From positions 661,495-725,494 of the forward strand of contig LT984854.1 in assembly GCA_900258555.1 (NCBI GenBank): DNA of 64,000 bases. The letters are read 5' to 3'. The stretch is from an uncultured Desulfobacterium sp. GTDB taxonomy: Bacteria; Desulfobacterota; DSM-4660; Desulfatiglandales; Desulfatiglandaceae. Below the pieces are notes generated by a model that saw only the letters and a program-made list of their open reading frames with translations, was not told the origin of the DNA and did not search any database. Positions 26,299 to 37,600 of this stretch are shown here, one piece after another. Numbering within the stretch: position 1 is the stretch's first letter; every line of letters begins with the position of its first letter. Both the position numbers and the translations under genes were made by a program.

Positions 26299-26703
26299 AT
26301 GAACGCAGCAGAAAAACAAATTTTGGAAAACGGTCTAGATCTGAGCAGCTTCAATCTGGATTTTAGGGCCAAGGCCGATCTGGAAGGCGGGTTTGAGTGT
26401 AACATTTTCTCAACTGACAAAGACTTGCTGATAGTAACAGGCAAGAACGTGTGTCCCAAGACAGGCACACTTAACAAGAGAATGAAATATCGTCATTTTG
26501 CGTGTAGAATAGGCGAGGAGAGCAATCTTGCAGACTTCCTGGATTCAGAGGGCATTACGAAAGAACCCGAAGTCATTAATGGAGAGTATGGAGGTTTGTT
26601 CACCGGCATTATCAGCAAATTAGACAGCTATGGAACAACGGATGCCGGAAATCCGAGCAGTCCGCTTCAAGGTCTCAAACTGGCGGGCCATGTTGATGCT
26701 TAA
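26299..26703 (+). CDS. Hypothetical protein, 134 residues
   Basis: I do not recognise the family. ATG 26299 has AGAGGT six bases upstream and the codon usage looks normal, so it is probably a real gene. The protein is soluble, acidic, without TM segments or signal peptide, and has two cysteines in the first half plus one more (GGFECNIF, VTGKNVCPKTGTLNKRMKYR, HFACRI). The C-terminal third is rich in Gly, Ser and Asp (YGGLFTGIISKLDSYGTTDA). It stands alone between ftsH and a repeat-rich stretch with a transposase remnant, so context gives no clue. Confidence 0.6.
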   Translation: MNAAEKQILENGLDLSSFNLDFRAKADLEGGFECNIFSTDKDLLIVTGKNVCPKTGTLNKRMKYRHFACRIGEESNLADFLDSEGITKEPEVINGEYGGLFTGIISKLDSYGTTDAGNPSSPLQGLKLAGHVDA

Positions 26704-26791
26704 AACAGATCAAAACGGACCATTTCCCTTCTTGGTCTATTTGAGATAAAACACCACTATCCGTCCAGAAGGTCCTGAAAGGCCTTTTGTC

Positions 26792-26836
26792 GTCATTCCG
26801 GCGCAGACACCGGACTTCGGTGTTCGCCGGAATGAC
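26792..26836. repeat. GTCATTCCGGCG palindrome
   Basis: GTCATTCCGGCG (26792-26803) and CGCCGGAATGAC (26825-26836) are perfect inverted copies, enclosing a second stem (ACACCG/CGGTGT). This CGTCATTCCGGC-type palindrome is a common dispersed repeat in many proteobacteria. It lies at the 3' side of the hypothetical gene and the RAYT remnant and could also act as a terminator for both directions. Confidence 0.7.
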
Positions 26837-26881
26837 AATTTTGTCCGTGAAAAAGGGTACGATGGTAAGTAACTAAACAAC

Positions 26882-27100
26882 TCAAACTCTAAGCTGAAAA
26901 TTATTTAACTTTGAAATAGTTTCACCTCTGGCAACAGCATATCCGACTCCAGGCGGTGTCATCCCCAACCTTTTGGCCAGTTCTCTCATTGAATAACCCA
27001 ATTCTCTGACTGCCCAATAACAGTAAATGGATCTTGCATCAGGTTTAGGCTTTATTCTAAACGGGCCAGGTCTGCTTTTGACTCTTGTTAAAATAGACAA
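26882..27100 (-). pseudogene. REP-associated tyrosine transposase (RAYT), C-terminal remnant
   Basis: The translation contains ARSIYCYWAVRELGYSMREL followed by AKRLGMTPPGVGYAVARGE and ends naturally. This is the C-terminal DnaA-like helix-turn-helix of RAYT/TnpA-REP transposases. The catalytic HUH/tyrosine domain is missing; the frame opens at a TTG that lies inside a REP-like palindrome (27064-27121). The intact RAYT at 53737-54729 has an equivalent tail, though the two are not closely similar. A decayed mobile element. Confidence 0.8.
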
Positions 27101-27121
27101 GAGCCAAAGGCAGACCTGGCC
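27064..27121. repeat. REP-like palindrome at the edge of the RAYT remnant
   Basis: GGCCAGGTCTGCTTTTGACT continuing CTTGT on the left pairs with ACAAG running into AGCCAAAGGCAGACCTGGCC on the right, around TAAAATAG. The arms are 25 bases with two mismatches. RAYT transposases act on such REP hairpins, so its contact with a RAYT remnant is meaningful. It also overlaps the broken end of that remnant. Confidence 0.75.
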
Positions 27122-27170
27122 GCTCTATGAAGTAGTTATGGTATAGGAGACCTTTTTGGTTAAAATGCCA

Positions 27171-29660
27171 CTAAGGTTCCCGCGGTTCGGGCAATACCGG
27201 CGACCACACCGGCTGACCGGTATAATATCCGGAAAAGGTAACCCGGGTAAAGTCGCTTCCATCCAGATTGATCGTGTAGATGTCTTCGCCCTGCTTAAAA
27301 GCAATTTTTAATCCATCAGGCGAGAATGTTGGAGAGTAACAATCCGGTCCGCAATCCCTTACCTTTTGCATGTTTTGGCCCATAGGGTCCATAATCCAAA
27401 TATCTAAATATCCTTCACCGTCACGATCAGAAACAAATATAATCCAATTGCCGTCAGGAGACCAGGCCGGGTAAGCGTTGTTATAATTATCATATGTGAG
27501 CCATTGATCTTCTGTTCCGTCCGGGTTGATGAGACATATGTCTTGGCGGAGAACGTATCCGATGTCGGGAACATTTTCTTCGTAAACATGATAGGCGATC
27601 TTGTCTCCCGTTGGGGACCATGCGGGAGGGCTATTTTTTACACTTTTATTCGTCCAATATTCCCAGTTATTAATAAAATGCCAAGCCCCGCTAGCAGTTT
27701 CGAACACAACCAGTGCCCCGTCCCACCGGGCGTAACCTGTTGCTATTGCAACCAGCTGGTTTCCATCGGGGGAGAAAGATGCCCCCCATAAGGCTGGGCC
27801 TATTGCCCAATTACCTGAATCACTGGGAAGGCTGAAATTTCTTATATAATTGACTGGATAATTTTCCGTGGATGTTAAATCGATCAAATCAATATTCATA
27901 GACCAATATTCACCCGAGCACTCGCCGCTGGGATCTGGATCAGTACACAATTCCTTTGAAAAGGCCAACTTCGCACCATCCGGACTCCATGACGGACTGG
28001 AATAAAAAGATCTATCTGAATAAACACTGTTTGTAATCTGTTTCGAGTCGGTTCCGTCTGGAGCAATCGTGAAAATATTGCTTTCGTTTCCAGACCCACC
28101 TGGTTGGAAAGCGTAAGCTATCCGGGAATTTTCATTAAAAACATATTGTCTTGCAACCACGGCACCAGATTCTTTTCCCAACATTCCCCTAAAGATCAGT
28201 GTGAAGGAGATGTCTATTGCACCATAAGGGATAATCTCTTCCTCTGGGAAGGTTACACTGATAGGAACAAATTCCGAATTTATTTTATCGGATACATCGG
28301 ATTCGGCTATGGTATAGATCTCTTGAATAAAATTGTACTGGGGATCTTCCTGACCATCCAGATAATACTGACAGGAAATATCCATTACTCCAGCCTTAAA
28401 AGGTTCGATTATCTGATTATCCTCGTTTTCGAATGTGTCATTTTTCACCTCAAAATTCATACCCGCAATTGTCATGCCCGAACCTAACTTTGCAGAGGCC
28501 TTTCTGATTTTCATGTCACCCCGAAAGAAATAGTCTAACAGGTTTGCGGAATAGCCAACAGCGCGGGGTACTAATTCATCTGCATAATCACGATGTACCT
28601 CGTCATCCAAGACAGGGGGACCAAGTTCAGGGTGCCCCGCAACCATACAATCATACCCAAGGAAACTTTGTGAATAAAGTTTATAAGCTTCTTCGCCATT
28701 GACTATCCGTCTGATATAAATTCTGGGGTCAACTTTGCCATCTTCGGAAAGGACACTTTCAGGCATTCTTAGGTCAATGCTCCCCAAATTGATGTCATAT
28801 AAGGAGGGATGATCATAAGAATTAATTATTGACACTATTGAGTCCGAACTAAAAAAGTTCGCATTTGTAAACTCCGCTAAGCCAACCTGATGATCGGACC
28901 ATGTTACTTCCGGATTGGTTCCAGTATACTGATCTTGATCCCATAATGCAGATATCGGGATGGGATATTGCTCAAGATTGACTGCCCGGCCAAAGATCGA
29001 TGTGTCATAATTGGAATTGGGGCCTGTATATACAAGGTTGTTTGGGTCTTTGCTTACTTGACTTTCTGTCCATAATTCATAAGGATCAGGATCTTTGAGA
29101 GGCCAATCCGGGTAATGAGAATCATCTCGAACATGAGCTGGGACGGATAGATCTGAAACAAGATGCATCACATGACCTATATTTTGAAAACATTCTGCAA
29201 AATTGGTTTCTCTTTCCGTTTCTGTTTTAGAGGTTAATCCCAACCAGAAGGAATTTCTCGCGTCAAACCATGAATGCGAAACCCCGCCGCTGTAATAGAT
29301 TGGAGCTTGATTAAATTGAGCTGCCCACAAAAAGGAGGATAAGCTAAAAGGCACTATTGAAAGTCCCGCATCGTCCCAGTCCTCTAAGGGGTCATGAAAA
29401 TGGTTAACGCCACGTTTTTCTGGCTGGTCTTCCATCCTCCCACCTTCTCTAACCCATTCTCGTATTGCCCGCCCGTCTAAATCCGTTGTAATTCCATCGA
29501 AAAAACCACACCGATTTTTCAAAATATAATCCAGCTTTGATTGACTTACGGCATTCATGTTGATTTCTGGATGAACAGTATCAAAATCATAACCTTCTGA
29601 AGTTATGGGCATACACATGGACATCATTATAAGTGCACCATAGACTTTAAGTATTCTCAT
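27171..29660 (-). CDS. Exported phospholipase-C-like protein fused to a TolB-type propeller
   Basis: This protein has 829 residues from ATG 29660, where GGGAGCG precedes and paralogues share the MRIxKxY start. A signal peptide (about 1-24) is followed by a region (25-385) resembling the zinc-dependent phospholipase C/S1-P1 fold: candidate zinc ligands are His30 (TVHPEIN), the NHFHDP segment, and His163, His166, Asp170 and His176 in HVMHLVSDLSVPAH. A linker beta region follows (about 390-490), then several PD40/TolB-like propeller blades with SPSWSPDG, PAWSPDG and PTFSPDG motifs (about 500-820). It is the last gene of a minus-strand exported-protein operon, and its ATG overlaps the lipoprotein stop by four bases. 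The enzymatic reaction is not proven; substrate unknown. Confidence 0.82.
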   Translation of the reverse strand: MRILKVYGALIMMSMCMPITSEGYDFDTVHPEINMNAVSQSKLDYILKNRCGFFDGITTDLDGRAIREWVREGGRMEDQPEKRGVNHFHDPLEDWDDAGLSIVPFSLSSFLWAAQFNQAPIYYSGGVSHSWFDARNSFWLGLTSKTETERETNFAECFQNIGHVMHLVSDLSVPAHVRDDSHYPDWPLKDPDPYELWTESQVSKDPNNLVYTGPNSNYDTSIFGRAVNLEQYPIPISALWDQDQYTGTNPEVTWSDHQVGLAEFTNANFFSSDSIVSIINSYDHPSLYDINLGSIDLRMPESVLSEDGKVDPRIYIRRIVNGEEAYKLYSQSFLGYDCMVAGHPELGPPVLDDEVHRDYADELVPRAVGYSANLLDYFFRGDMKIRKASAKLGSGMTIAGMNFEVKNDTFENEDNQIIEPFKAGVMDISCQYYLDGQEDPQYNFIQEIYTIAESDVSDKINSEFVPISVTFPEEEIIPYGAIDISFTLIFRGMLGKESGAVVARQYVFNENSRIAYAFQPGGSGNESNIFTIAPDGTDSKQITNSVYSDRSFYSSPSWSPDGAKLAFSKELCTDPDPSGECSGEYWSMNIDLIDLTSTENYPVNYIRNFSLPSDSGNWAIGPALWGASFSPDGNQLVAIATGYARWDGALVVFETASGAWHFINNWEYWTNKSVKNSPPAWSPTGDKIAYHVYEENVPDIGYVLRQDICLINPDGTEDQWLTYDNYNNAYPAWSPDGNWIIFVSDRDGEGYLDIWIMDPMGQNMQKVRDCGPDCYSPTFSPDGLKIAFKQGEDIYTINLDGSDFTRVTFSGYYTGQPVWSPVLPEPREP

Positions 29661-30238
29661 TTGTCGCTCCCACTGCAATATTTTGTAGGTTTTAGTCCGA
29701 TAAGCACCCTTTCAATACATGTTAGTTGAAGCAAATTCATCTTTTTGTCATCAGGAATGCGAAAGTCAGGATCAGATGGGAGATTCTCTTTTCTTTCTTC
29801 AATAGTGTAAAGTTTTGGCAATTGTATCGTGACGGGTTTTTGTGGCACTTTTGGATAAAATGGGTTCCCGGGTCCACTCTTTTTATGCCTTGGAAAAGCG
29901 CCGTAGCCTGGCTTAAAGATGATGATAGGGGAGTATTCATCCCAGTGATGATCAATTTGAGACAAACTTCGTTTAGTAAAACTTAGCTTTTGAATTGGTA
30001 TACAAAACTCACCATTTTTGTCAGTTAGCGTTTCTACTGCATCTGCAGAATAGCCACTTTCCCCTCCAAGGCCAGGAGCCCTTATGAGGAATCTAATAAA
30101 TACAACTGCACCTTCAATCGGCTTCAGAGTGTCAACTTCGACTACTTTCCCTTGATAGGGACCGAATTCATGAGTTTTTGTGCATCCCAACATTTGTTGA
30201 CATAACATTACAGTTAACAAAAGTTTAAGATATTTCAT
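29657..30238 (-). CDS. Lipoprotein with a carboxypeptidase-regulatory-like domain (copy 2)
   Basis: This 193-residue protein starts with a lipoprotein signal peptide ending in MLGC (lipobox, Cys19), so it should be lipidated and anchored outside the cytoplasm. The next 90 residues (GKVVEVDTLKPIEGAVVFI, VETLTDKNGEFCIPI) are a small beta sandwich like carboxypeptidase-regulatory or CNA-B domains. It is nearly the same as the protein at 31077-31661 through the first 100 residues and diverges around the Pro-rich PFYPKVPQKP segment. Both ends overlap neighbours by ATGA, showing translational coupling with the PLC-like genes on either side. Confidence 0.85.
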   Translation of the reverse strand: MKYLKLLLTVMLCQQMLGCTKTHEFGPYQGKVVEVDTLKPIEGAVVFIRFLIRAPGLGGESGYSADAVETLTDKNGEFCIPIQKLSFTKRSLSQIDHHWDEYSPIIIFKPGYGAFPRHKKSGPGNPFYPKVPQKPVTIQLPKLYTIEERKENLPSDPDFRIPDDKKMNLLQLTCIERVLIGLKPTKYCSGSDK

Positions 30239-31080
30239 ATTGATCTTCTCGTCATTATTTTATCCGCCCTAAAGAAGTTAGCATTTGAAAACTCGGCCAA
30301 GCCGACCTGTTGATCGGACCATGTTACTTCCGGATTGGTTCCATCATACCGATCTTGATCCCATAAAGCAGATATCGGGAGAGGAATTTGTTCAAGATTG
30401 ACTGCCCTGTCGAAAATTAAAGCGTCAAAAGTGGAATTGGGGCCAGTATAAACGAGATTTTTCGCTTCTTTCTGAGTCCATAATTCATAGGGATCAGGAT
30501 CGTTGAAAGGCCAATCCGGGTAGTGGCAATCATCTCGAACATGAGCTGGGACGGATAGATCTGAAACCAGATGCATCACGTGGCCTATAGACCTAAAACA
30601 CTCTGCAAAATTGGTATCTCTCTCCGCTTTTGTTGTAGAGGTCAGTCCCAACCAGAAACCTTTTCTAGCGTCAAACCATGAATGCGAACCCCCACCTGGA
30701 AATGTGCCGATATCCTGCCGAGGAAGAGCCGCCCACCATAAGGAGGAGAAGCTCAAGGGGATAATACTAAGTCCGGCATCGTCCCAGGTCTCAAAGGGGT
30801 CAAAAAAATGTTCAACGCCGCGGCTTTCGGGTTGATCTTCCATCCTTCCGCCCAGCTGAACCCATTGCACTATTGTCATTTTGTCAAATTCTTTCTGAAA
30901 TACTGTCTCAATTCCTTTAGAAAAACCGAGTCGGTTTATTAAAATATCCTCTAGGTCTGATTGATTTACGGCATACTCATTAATTGCTGGATGAACGGTG
31001 TTAAAATCATAAGCACTTGAAGTTATGGGTATACACACAAACATTATCATAAATCCAATATAGATTTTAAATATCCTCAT
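30235..31080 (-). CDS. Truncated phospholipase-C-like paralogue
   Basis: This 281-residue protein has a signal peptide (about 1-23) and corresponds to the first 275 residues of the 829-residue protein at 27171-29660, with the same HVMHLVSDLSVPAHVRDD zinc-ligand run and HSWFDARKGFWLGLTS. Similarity stops at ANFFRADK, after which only MTRRSI remains before a stop that overlaps the next gene start (ATGA). It therefore lacks the last helices of the phospholipase-like fold and the entire propeller. It may be a non-catalytic remnant or a secreted partner. It is part of a tandem cassette duplication (lipoprotein plus PLC-like). Confidence 0.8.
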   Translation of the reverse strand: MRIFKIYIGFMIMFVCIPITSSAYDFNTVHPAINEYAVNQSDLEDILINRLGFSKGIETVFQKEFDKMTIVQWVQLGGRMEDQPESRGVEHFFDPFETWDDAGLSIIPLSFSSLWWAALPRQDIGTFPGGGSHSWFDARKGFWLGLTSTTKAERDTNFAECFRSIGHVMHLVSDLSVPAHVRDDCHYPDWPFNDPDPYELWTQKEAKNLVYTGPNSTFDALIFDRAVNLEQIPLPISALWDQDRYDGTNPEVTWSDQQVGLAEFSNANFFRADKIMTRRSI

Positions 31081-31661
31081 TTTTCATCCTCGCAGCAGTT
31101 TACAGTAGGTTCTAGTCCAATCCTTTTTCTCTCAATGCATTCTAATCGAAGCAAATTCATCTTCTTGTCATTAGGTACGCCAAGGCCTGTACTAAAATGC
31201 ATGTTCCTTTTTCTTTCTTCAATGCTGTGAAGCTTTGGCAATTGTATCGTTACGTATTGTTTAGGCGGAATTGAATAGGTTGGTGAAAATGTTGGTGCGC
31301 TATTTTTGTGCCATGGAAAAGTCCCGTAGCCGGGTTTAAAAATAATAACATAACCGTCTTCATCCCAATGATGGCCAAGTTGAGTCAAACTTCGTTTAGT
31401 AAAAGTTGTCTTTTGAATTGGGATATAAAATTCACCATTTTTGTCTGTCAGTGTTTCCACTGCATCTCCAAAATATCCACTCTCCCCTCCAAGGCCCGGA
31501 GCCCTTATGAGGAATTCAATAAAGACAACCGCACCCTCAATCGGCTTCAGCGTGTCACGCTCGACTACTTTTCCTTGATAAGGACCGAATTCATGAGTCT
31601 TTGTGCATCCCACAATTTGTTGACATAACATTACAATCAAAAGAAACTTAAGATATTTCAT
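31077..31661 (-). CDS. Lipoprotein with a carboxypeptidase-regulatory-like domain (copy 1)
   Basis: This 194-residue paralogue of the protein at 29657-30238 has lipobox IVGC (Cys19), KTHEFGPYQGKVVERDTLKP, and a conserved C-terminal block NDKKMNLLRLECIERKRIGL. It begins 21 bases after the end of the giant gene upstream and overlaps the next PLC-like gene by four bases, so all five genes should share one transcript. Several cysteines at the extreme C-terminus (VNCCEDEK) might form disulfides. Its role is unknown; a periplasmic or surface partner of the PLC-like protein is plausible. Confidence 0.85.
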   Translation of the reverse strand: MKYLKFLLIVMLCQQIVGCTKTHEFGPYQGKVVERDTLKPIEGAVVFIEFLIRAPGLGGESGYFGDAVETLTDKNGEFYIPIQKTTFTKRSLTQLGHHWDEDGYVIIFKPGYGTFPWHKNSAPTFSPTYSIPPKQYVTIQLPKLHSIEERKRNMHFSTGLGVPNDKKMNLLRLECIERKRIGLEPTVNCCEDEK

Positions 31662-31682
31662 GTCGCTCTCCTTACCCTAATT

Positions 31683-34600
31683 TCAATACTGATCTATCAG
31701 CCACAACCCATTATGATCTTTAACGAAATAGATATAATAGGTAATGGTGACAGACTCACCATCAATGTCATGTATTCGGTTAATACGGTATTTTGCAATT
31801 CTTTCGTGAACATATATCAATTCGATGTCCTGCATTGCACTAAAAATAGAAGTCAAATTCGACGCAAGTAAAGTAAGTGCATCTCGATATCTATCTTTGG
31901 ATCGTTCCAAATGGTAAGAAAGTGCTCCCTCGATATCTCCATTTATCAGTGCTGCTTTCATTGCATTCCATTTTGCTTTCAGCAATGTATCCATAGAACC
32001 TTGATTTTGAACAACCACCCCAATGGTATCCTGATAAACACCACCTTGATCATCGCTCACCTCGGCAGTGAGATAATATATTCCCTGTTCATCTATTTTG
32101 ATGCCATATTCTGTAATACTCTGAGCCTCAACTGTCACTACCCCCGGTCCAAGGTAGCTGAGATTCACATCGGCCACGTCAAATGAGGCTTCAATAGTCA
32201 TATTGGTCTCAAAAGGCGATACCCCTTCATATTCGTCGGCGGTGAGCGTTAAGTATTTATCCGGAGTCACAGGATTAACCTCGATAGAGGTCTCCATAGT
32301 ATTTCCCTGAGAATCAACCGCATAGGCCGCAATCGTGTTTTCACCATCTTGGAAAGATACGCGATTGGCCACAAACTCATTGCCGTAGGTCATGGCAACC
32401 TGCCCGTTTACAGTGATCCCAGTTTCAAGTCCCAGGTCATTTGAAAATGTACCTTTGACCATGACATAGGGCTTATTGATTTCCTCGCCCTGCGCAGGGG
32501 ATGTGATTTCTAACTGAATGACCGAGGTCACGGTTACCGTTGTATGGGCAGTATTGTTCCCTCCCAAACCGGTGACCGTGATCGTGTATGTGGTAGTCTG
32601 GGTGGGAGACACCTCGACCGACCCGCTCAGATCCACCGCGCCCACATCCGGCTCAATTACGCAGCTTGCGGCATTTGAGCTGCTCCATGTCAAGGTGGTT
32701 GACTGGCCTCGATAGATGCTTTGAGGCGAGGCGCTTATGCTTACCGTGGGCGCAGGGTAGGTGACGGTCACAGTCGCAGTGCCGGTAGCCGTACCGCCAG
32801 GGCCGGTTGCTGTGATGGTATAAGTGGTCGTTTCAGTAGGTGAAACCGATATTGATCCGCTGGCATTAACGTCACCGATATCCGGCTCAATTGCGCAGGT
32901 GGTTGCATTTGTGCTGGTCCATGTCAGTGTCGAGGACTGGCCATACTGGATGCTTGCCGGGCTTGCAGTGAGTGTCACCGTGGGCTGGACTGTTATGACC
33001 GTCACAGTAACGTTGGCGGTCGCTGTTCCGTCAGGATTAGTGGCGGTGATTGAATAGGTTGTAGTTGCGGTAGGTGAAACCATAATAGAGCCGTTAGGAT
33101 TTACCGTCCCGATATCCGGTTCTATGATGCAGGATATGGCATTTGTGGTGTTCCAATATAGCAGCGTTGATTGTCCCAGCTCGATGGACTGTGGACTGGC
33201 CGAGATCATTGCAACTGGCGCAGGATAAATAACGGTTACAGTGGTTGAGGCCGTTGCCGATCCCGCCGGATTCGATGCAGTTATGGTATAGGTGGTTGTC
33301 TGTGCAGGGGAGATTTTTATTGATCCGCTTGGCCCCACTGCCCCAATTCCCGGTTCTATGACACAGGTTTCGGCATTGGTCACATTCCATGTCAGGGTAA
33401 TGAATTTACCCGGATCGATCTGTGTCAGATCAGAGCTTATGGTTACTGACGGCGGCAGGGTCGGATCTACAACATAAACCGTTTCTTTGTCCGTGGTCGA
33501 GCCTGTAGGACCTGTGGCCGTGATAGTATATGTGGTCGTTTGTGTCGGAGAAACGGTCATTGTGCCGCTTGTACCAACAACTCCAATGTTCGGTTCAATG
33601 GAGCAGGAGTCCGCAAGAAATGACTGCCATGATAAGGTTAATGACTCTCCTACTTGAATAAGTCCTGGATCGGCGCTTAGATTTACATTGAAGATGGGAT
33701 AGAAATAGACTGAGCCTACATCATACAGTGTGCCGTCGTCTTTACCATATGCACCTACAATAGCGTAATTATTAGCCAATGATACGGAACGGCCGAAATA
33801 GTCAGAGGCAGCGCCATTACCGGCTGTGATCTTCTTTATTTGTGTCCATGCTGACACTTCACGCTTAAAAAGATATGCAGACCCTGATGATGAGCCTTTG
33901 TCATCATCGCCGTATGCGCCCACCACCGCATAATCTCCATTTATTGAGACTGAAAGCCCGAAATAATCATATGATGCAGCATCGCTTGCCGTGAGTTTAG
34001 CCTGTTCGGCCCATATTGAACCATCGCGCTTGAATATATAGGCCGAACCGGAATTAGATCCGCCGTCATCATTACGATAAGCTCCTATTATTGCACAATC
34101 GCCATTTATTGAAACAGGATAACCAAAATAATCATCTGCTGCCGCATCGCTTGGAATGAGTTTTGCCTGTTCCGTCCAGATGGTTCCTTCACGTCTGAAT
34201 ATATAGGCCGAACCGGAATTCGCACCTTTGTCATCGTTAAGATGAGCGCCTACAACAGCAACTTCACCATCAATTGAAACGGAGTAGCCGAAATAATCAG
34301 ATGCTGCGGCGTCGCTTGCAGTTATCTTCGCCTGTTCTAACCATATTGAACCTTCTCGTTTGAATATATAGGCGGAACCGGAATCAGCACCGCCGTCGTC
34401 ATTACTATAAGCCCCGATTATTGCATAATCTCCATTTATGCTTACGGAATTTCCGAATAAATCACCCGCAGCAGCATCACTCCCCGTGAGTTTAGCCTGC
34501 TGCGCCCATATTAGACCTTCTCTTTTAAAAATATAAGCGGACCCTGATAAAGAACCTCCATCATCATCGCCGCTCGCTCCGACTATTGCGTAATCGCCAC

Positions 34601-37600
34601 TTATTGATACGGAGATGCCGAAATCGTCGCTACCGGCGGAATCGCTTGCCAATAATTGCGTCTGCTCTGCCCAAACAGCACCATCCCGAAGAAAAATATA
34701 TGCGGAACCCGCGTCATAACCCCCGTCATCGTCGCCTTCAGCACCTACAATGGCATAGTCCCCATCAATAGATACGGAATACCCGAAATGGTCATTTGCA
34801 CTTGCATCCCTGGCCTTTTGCTCAATTTCATTCTGGATAACATGGGTAATTTTTACTGCGCCCGGGCCATAACTTATGGCGGGGGCATTTTCTCCATCAT
34901 CAATCACCGCGTATACGTAATACAAACCTTCGGGCAGATTCTCCGTATTCCACTGATATTCATCATTTACCCCGCCATCAGGGTCTTCCTGAAGGCCTGT
35001 GACAATCAACGTTCCATCTTCACCGGTGTTGTCCGTGTCATAGAATAGGGAAATGGTAGCGTTGTCATTAAGATCAGAGTCGTTCCATTGTATCCTGAAG
35101 CTCTTGTCCGCGAGATCGCATGTCCCATCAGGCTGTGTAACATTAATGGACGGCGGATAGATTACGGTTACAGTGATGTTTTCCGCGATTGCATGGCCTG
35201 AATTGGATGCGGTAATAGTGTATGTGGTTGTTTCGGTCGGGCTGACTGATAGAGAACTCTCAAACGCCACATTTCCAATGCCCGGCTCAATGGCGCAGGA
35301 CGTAGCATTTGCAATATTCCATGATAATGTGGAACTGCCTCCAATAGCGACAATTTCCGGGCTTGCGGTTATGGTTATTGCCGGTGGGTTTGCGGGGTCG
35401 GATACGTAAACAGTAACACTATCGGTAACGACTCCATAAAGACTGGTGGCCGTAATATTGTATGTTGTTGTTTCTGTCGGCGATACCTCTAAAGATCCGT
35501 TACCCTCAACGCTTCCTAAGTTAGGCTCAATTGTGCAGAAATCAGAAATTGTAGCATCCCATTCCAGGGTGGTCGACTCGCCAATCTCGATAATTTCAGG
35601 AGATGCGGTTAAGGTTACATTTAAGACAGGAAAAATATAGGCAGAACCCGTATCCGTGCCGCCATCATCATCACGGTAAGCGCCTGCTATGACAAAACCC
35701 CTGTCCATGGCGACACTGTAGCCGAACCAATCCGAGGCTGCCGCGTCCGAGGCGTTGAGCTTGGCATGTTCGATCCAAGCTTCATTTTTCCGAGTATAAA
35801 TATAAGCAGACCCTGAATCCGCGCCGTTATCATCATTGCGGTATGCGCCCACCACCGCATAATTGCCGGTGATGGACACGGAATAACCGAAATAGTCCCC
35901 ATAGGCTGCATCACCGGCCGTAAGCTTTGCCTCTTCCACCCACGTTGAGTCATCTCGCCTGAATACATAGGCAGAGCCAAAATCCGACATCGCGGAGTCA
36001 TCATCTGCATATGCCCCAATGAGCGCGAAATCTTCGCTAATTGATACGGAAAAGCCAAAATAGTCCCACCGGCGCCCGTCACTTGCATTAAGCTTTGCCT
36101 GTTGAATCCAGGCCTCATTTTGTCTTGTAAAGACATAAGCAGCGCCTTTCTCATACCATTCGAGACCGGCCTGCGAAGCACCAACGATTAAGTTGTCTCC
36201 GCTGATGGATACAGAATACCCAAAATAGTCTTGGTAGCCTGCATCTACAGCCTTGAGCTTAGCCTGTTCAACCCATGTCTCTCCCACCCGTTTGAAAATA
36301 TAGGCAGCGCCTGCGTCAGAATATGTGTCATTATCTTCCAAATATGCCCCTACAATGGCGTAATCACCGCTGATGGAGACGGAATAACCAAAATAGTCAA
36401 ACGCTTCTGCATCACCGGCCGTAAGCTTTGCCTCTTCAACCCACGTTGAATCATTCCGCCTGAATATATAAGCAGATCCGGAAGATGATCCTCCGTCATC
36501 ATCCAGATATGCCCCTACAATGGCATAGTCCCCGCTGATTGACACAGAATATCCGAAATAATCCGTCGCCGCGGCATCACTGGAGACAAGTTTCGTCTGC
36601 TTAATCCAGGCCGCGCCCTCGCGCTTATAAATATAGGCAGAGCCTGAATCCGATTTCCCAGCCACATCATCAAGGGGCGCGCCGACGATGGCATAATCAC
36701 CGCTTATGGCTACGGCCCTCCCGAAATTATCCAGGGATGCCGCATCATCGGCCTTCAGCTTGAACGAATTGCCTATATTATGCTCGACCACAACCGGGCC
36801 ATCGGAATAATCCACGACCTGCACCCCTTTTCCGTCAGCTAGGACCGCGTAAATATAATATTGGCCGGCTGATATGCCTGCCGTATTCCATTCGTAGGTG
36901 TCACTTACTTCATCCGGATCTTCCATCAGATCGGATGCGATCAGTATGCCTTCTTCTCCGGAATTATCCGTATCATAATAAAGGGAAATCATGCCGTTGT
37001 CATCCAGGTCCGCATCAGTCCATTTTATAATGAATGACGAATTGGCATAATCGTTCGCACCGTCAGGTTGGATAACCTTTATTGACGGACTCCGTGTGAC
37101 ATTGACCACACCATCGCTATAGTCCACGACCGGAGTCCCCTTTCCGTCGTCAATTACCGCATAGATGTAGTAGCTCCCATCAGCCATCTGCGAGGCATCC
37201 CACACATATTCATCGTTTCCTGTCCCATCCGGGTCTTCCTTCAGTCCGGACACGATCAAGGTACCGTCCTGTCCAGTATTGTCCGTATCATAGTAAAGGG
37301 AAATAGTAGCATTGTCATCAGGGTCGTAGTCCGACCATTTGATGGTAAAGCTTCCGTTTGACGGGTCATTGTCTCCGGACGGCGAAAGCATATTGACAGA
37401 AGGCGCCTTATTTACTGTAACCGTTACTCCATCTATTGCTGTACCGCCCGGTCCGACCGCCGTGATGGTATAAGTGGTCGTCTCCGAAGGGGTAACTACC
37501 ACAGTCTCGCCCAAAGACACAGCGCCGATCCCATGATCAACGGTGCATGTGTCTGAGTTGCTGAAAATCCAGCTCAATGTGCTGCTTTCCCCAGGCCTTA

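Noticed and set aside
30235..31080. Treating the short PLC-like gene as a frameshifted pseudogene of a longer one
   Set aside because: After its stop, the next gene begins with an ATGA overlap and no further propeller sequence follows in any frame, so it is a truncation by deletion and is kept as a possible expressed CDS.
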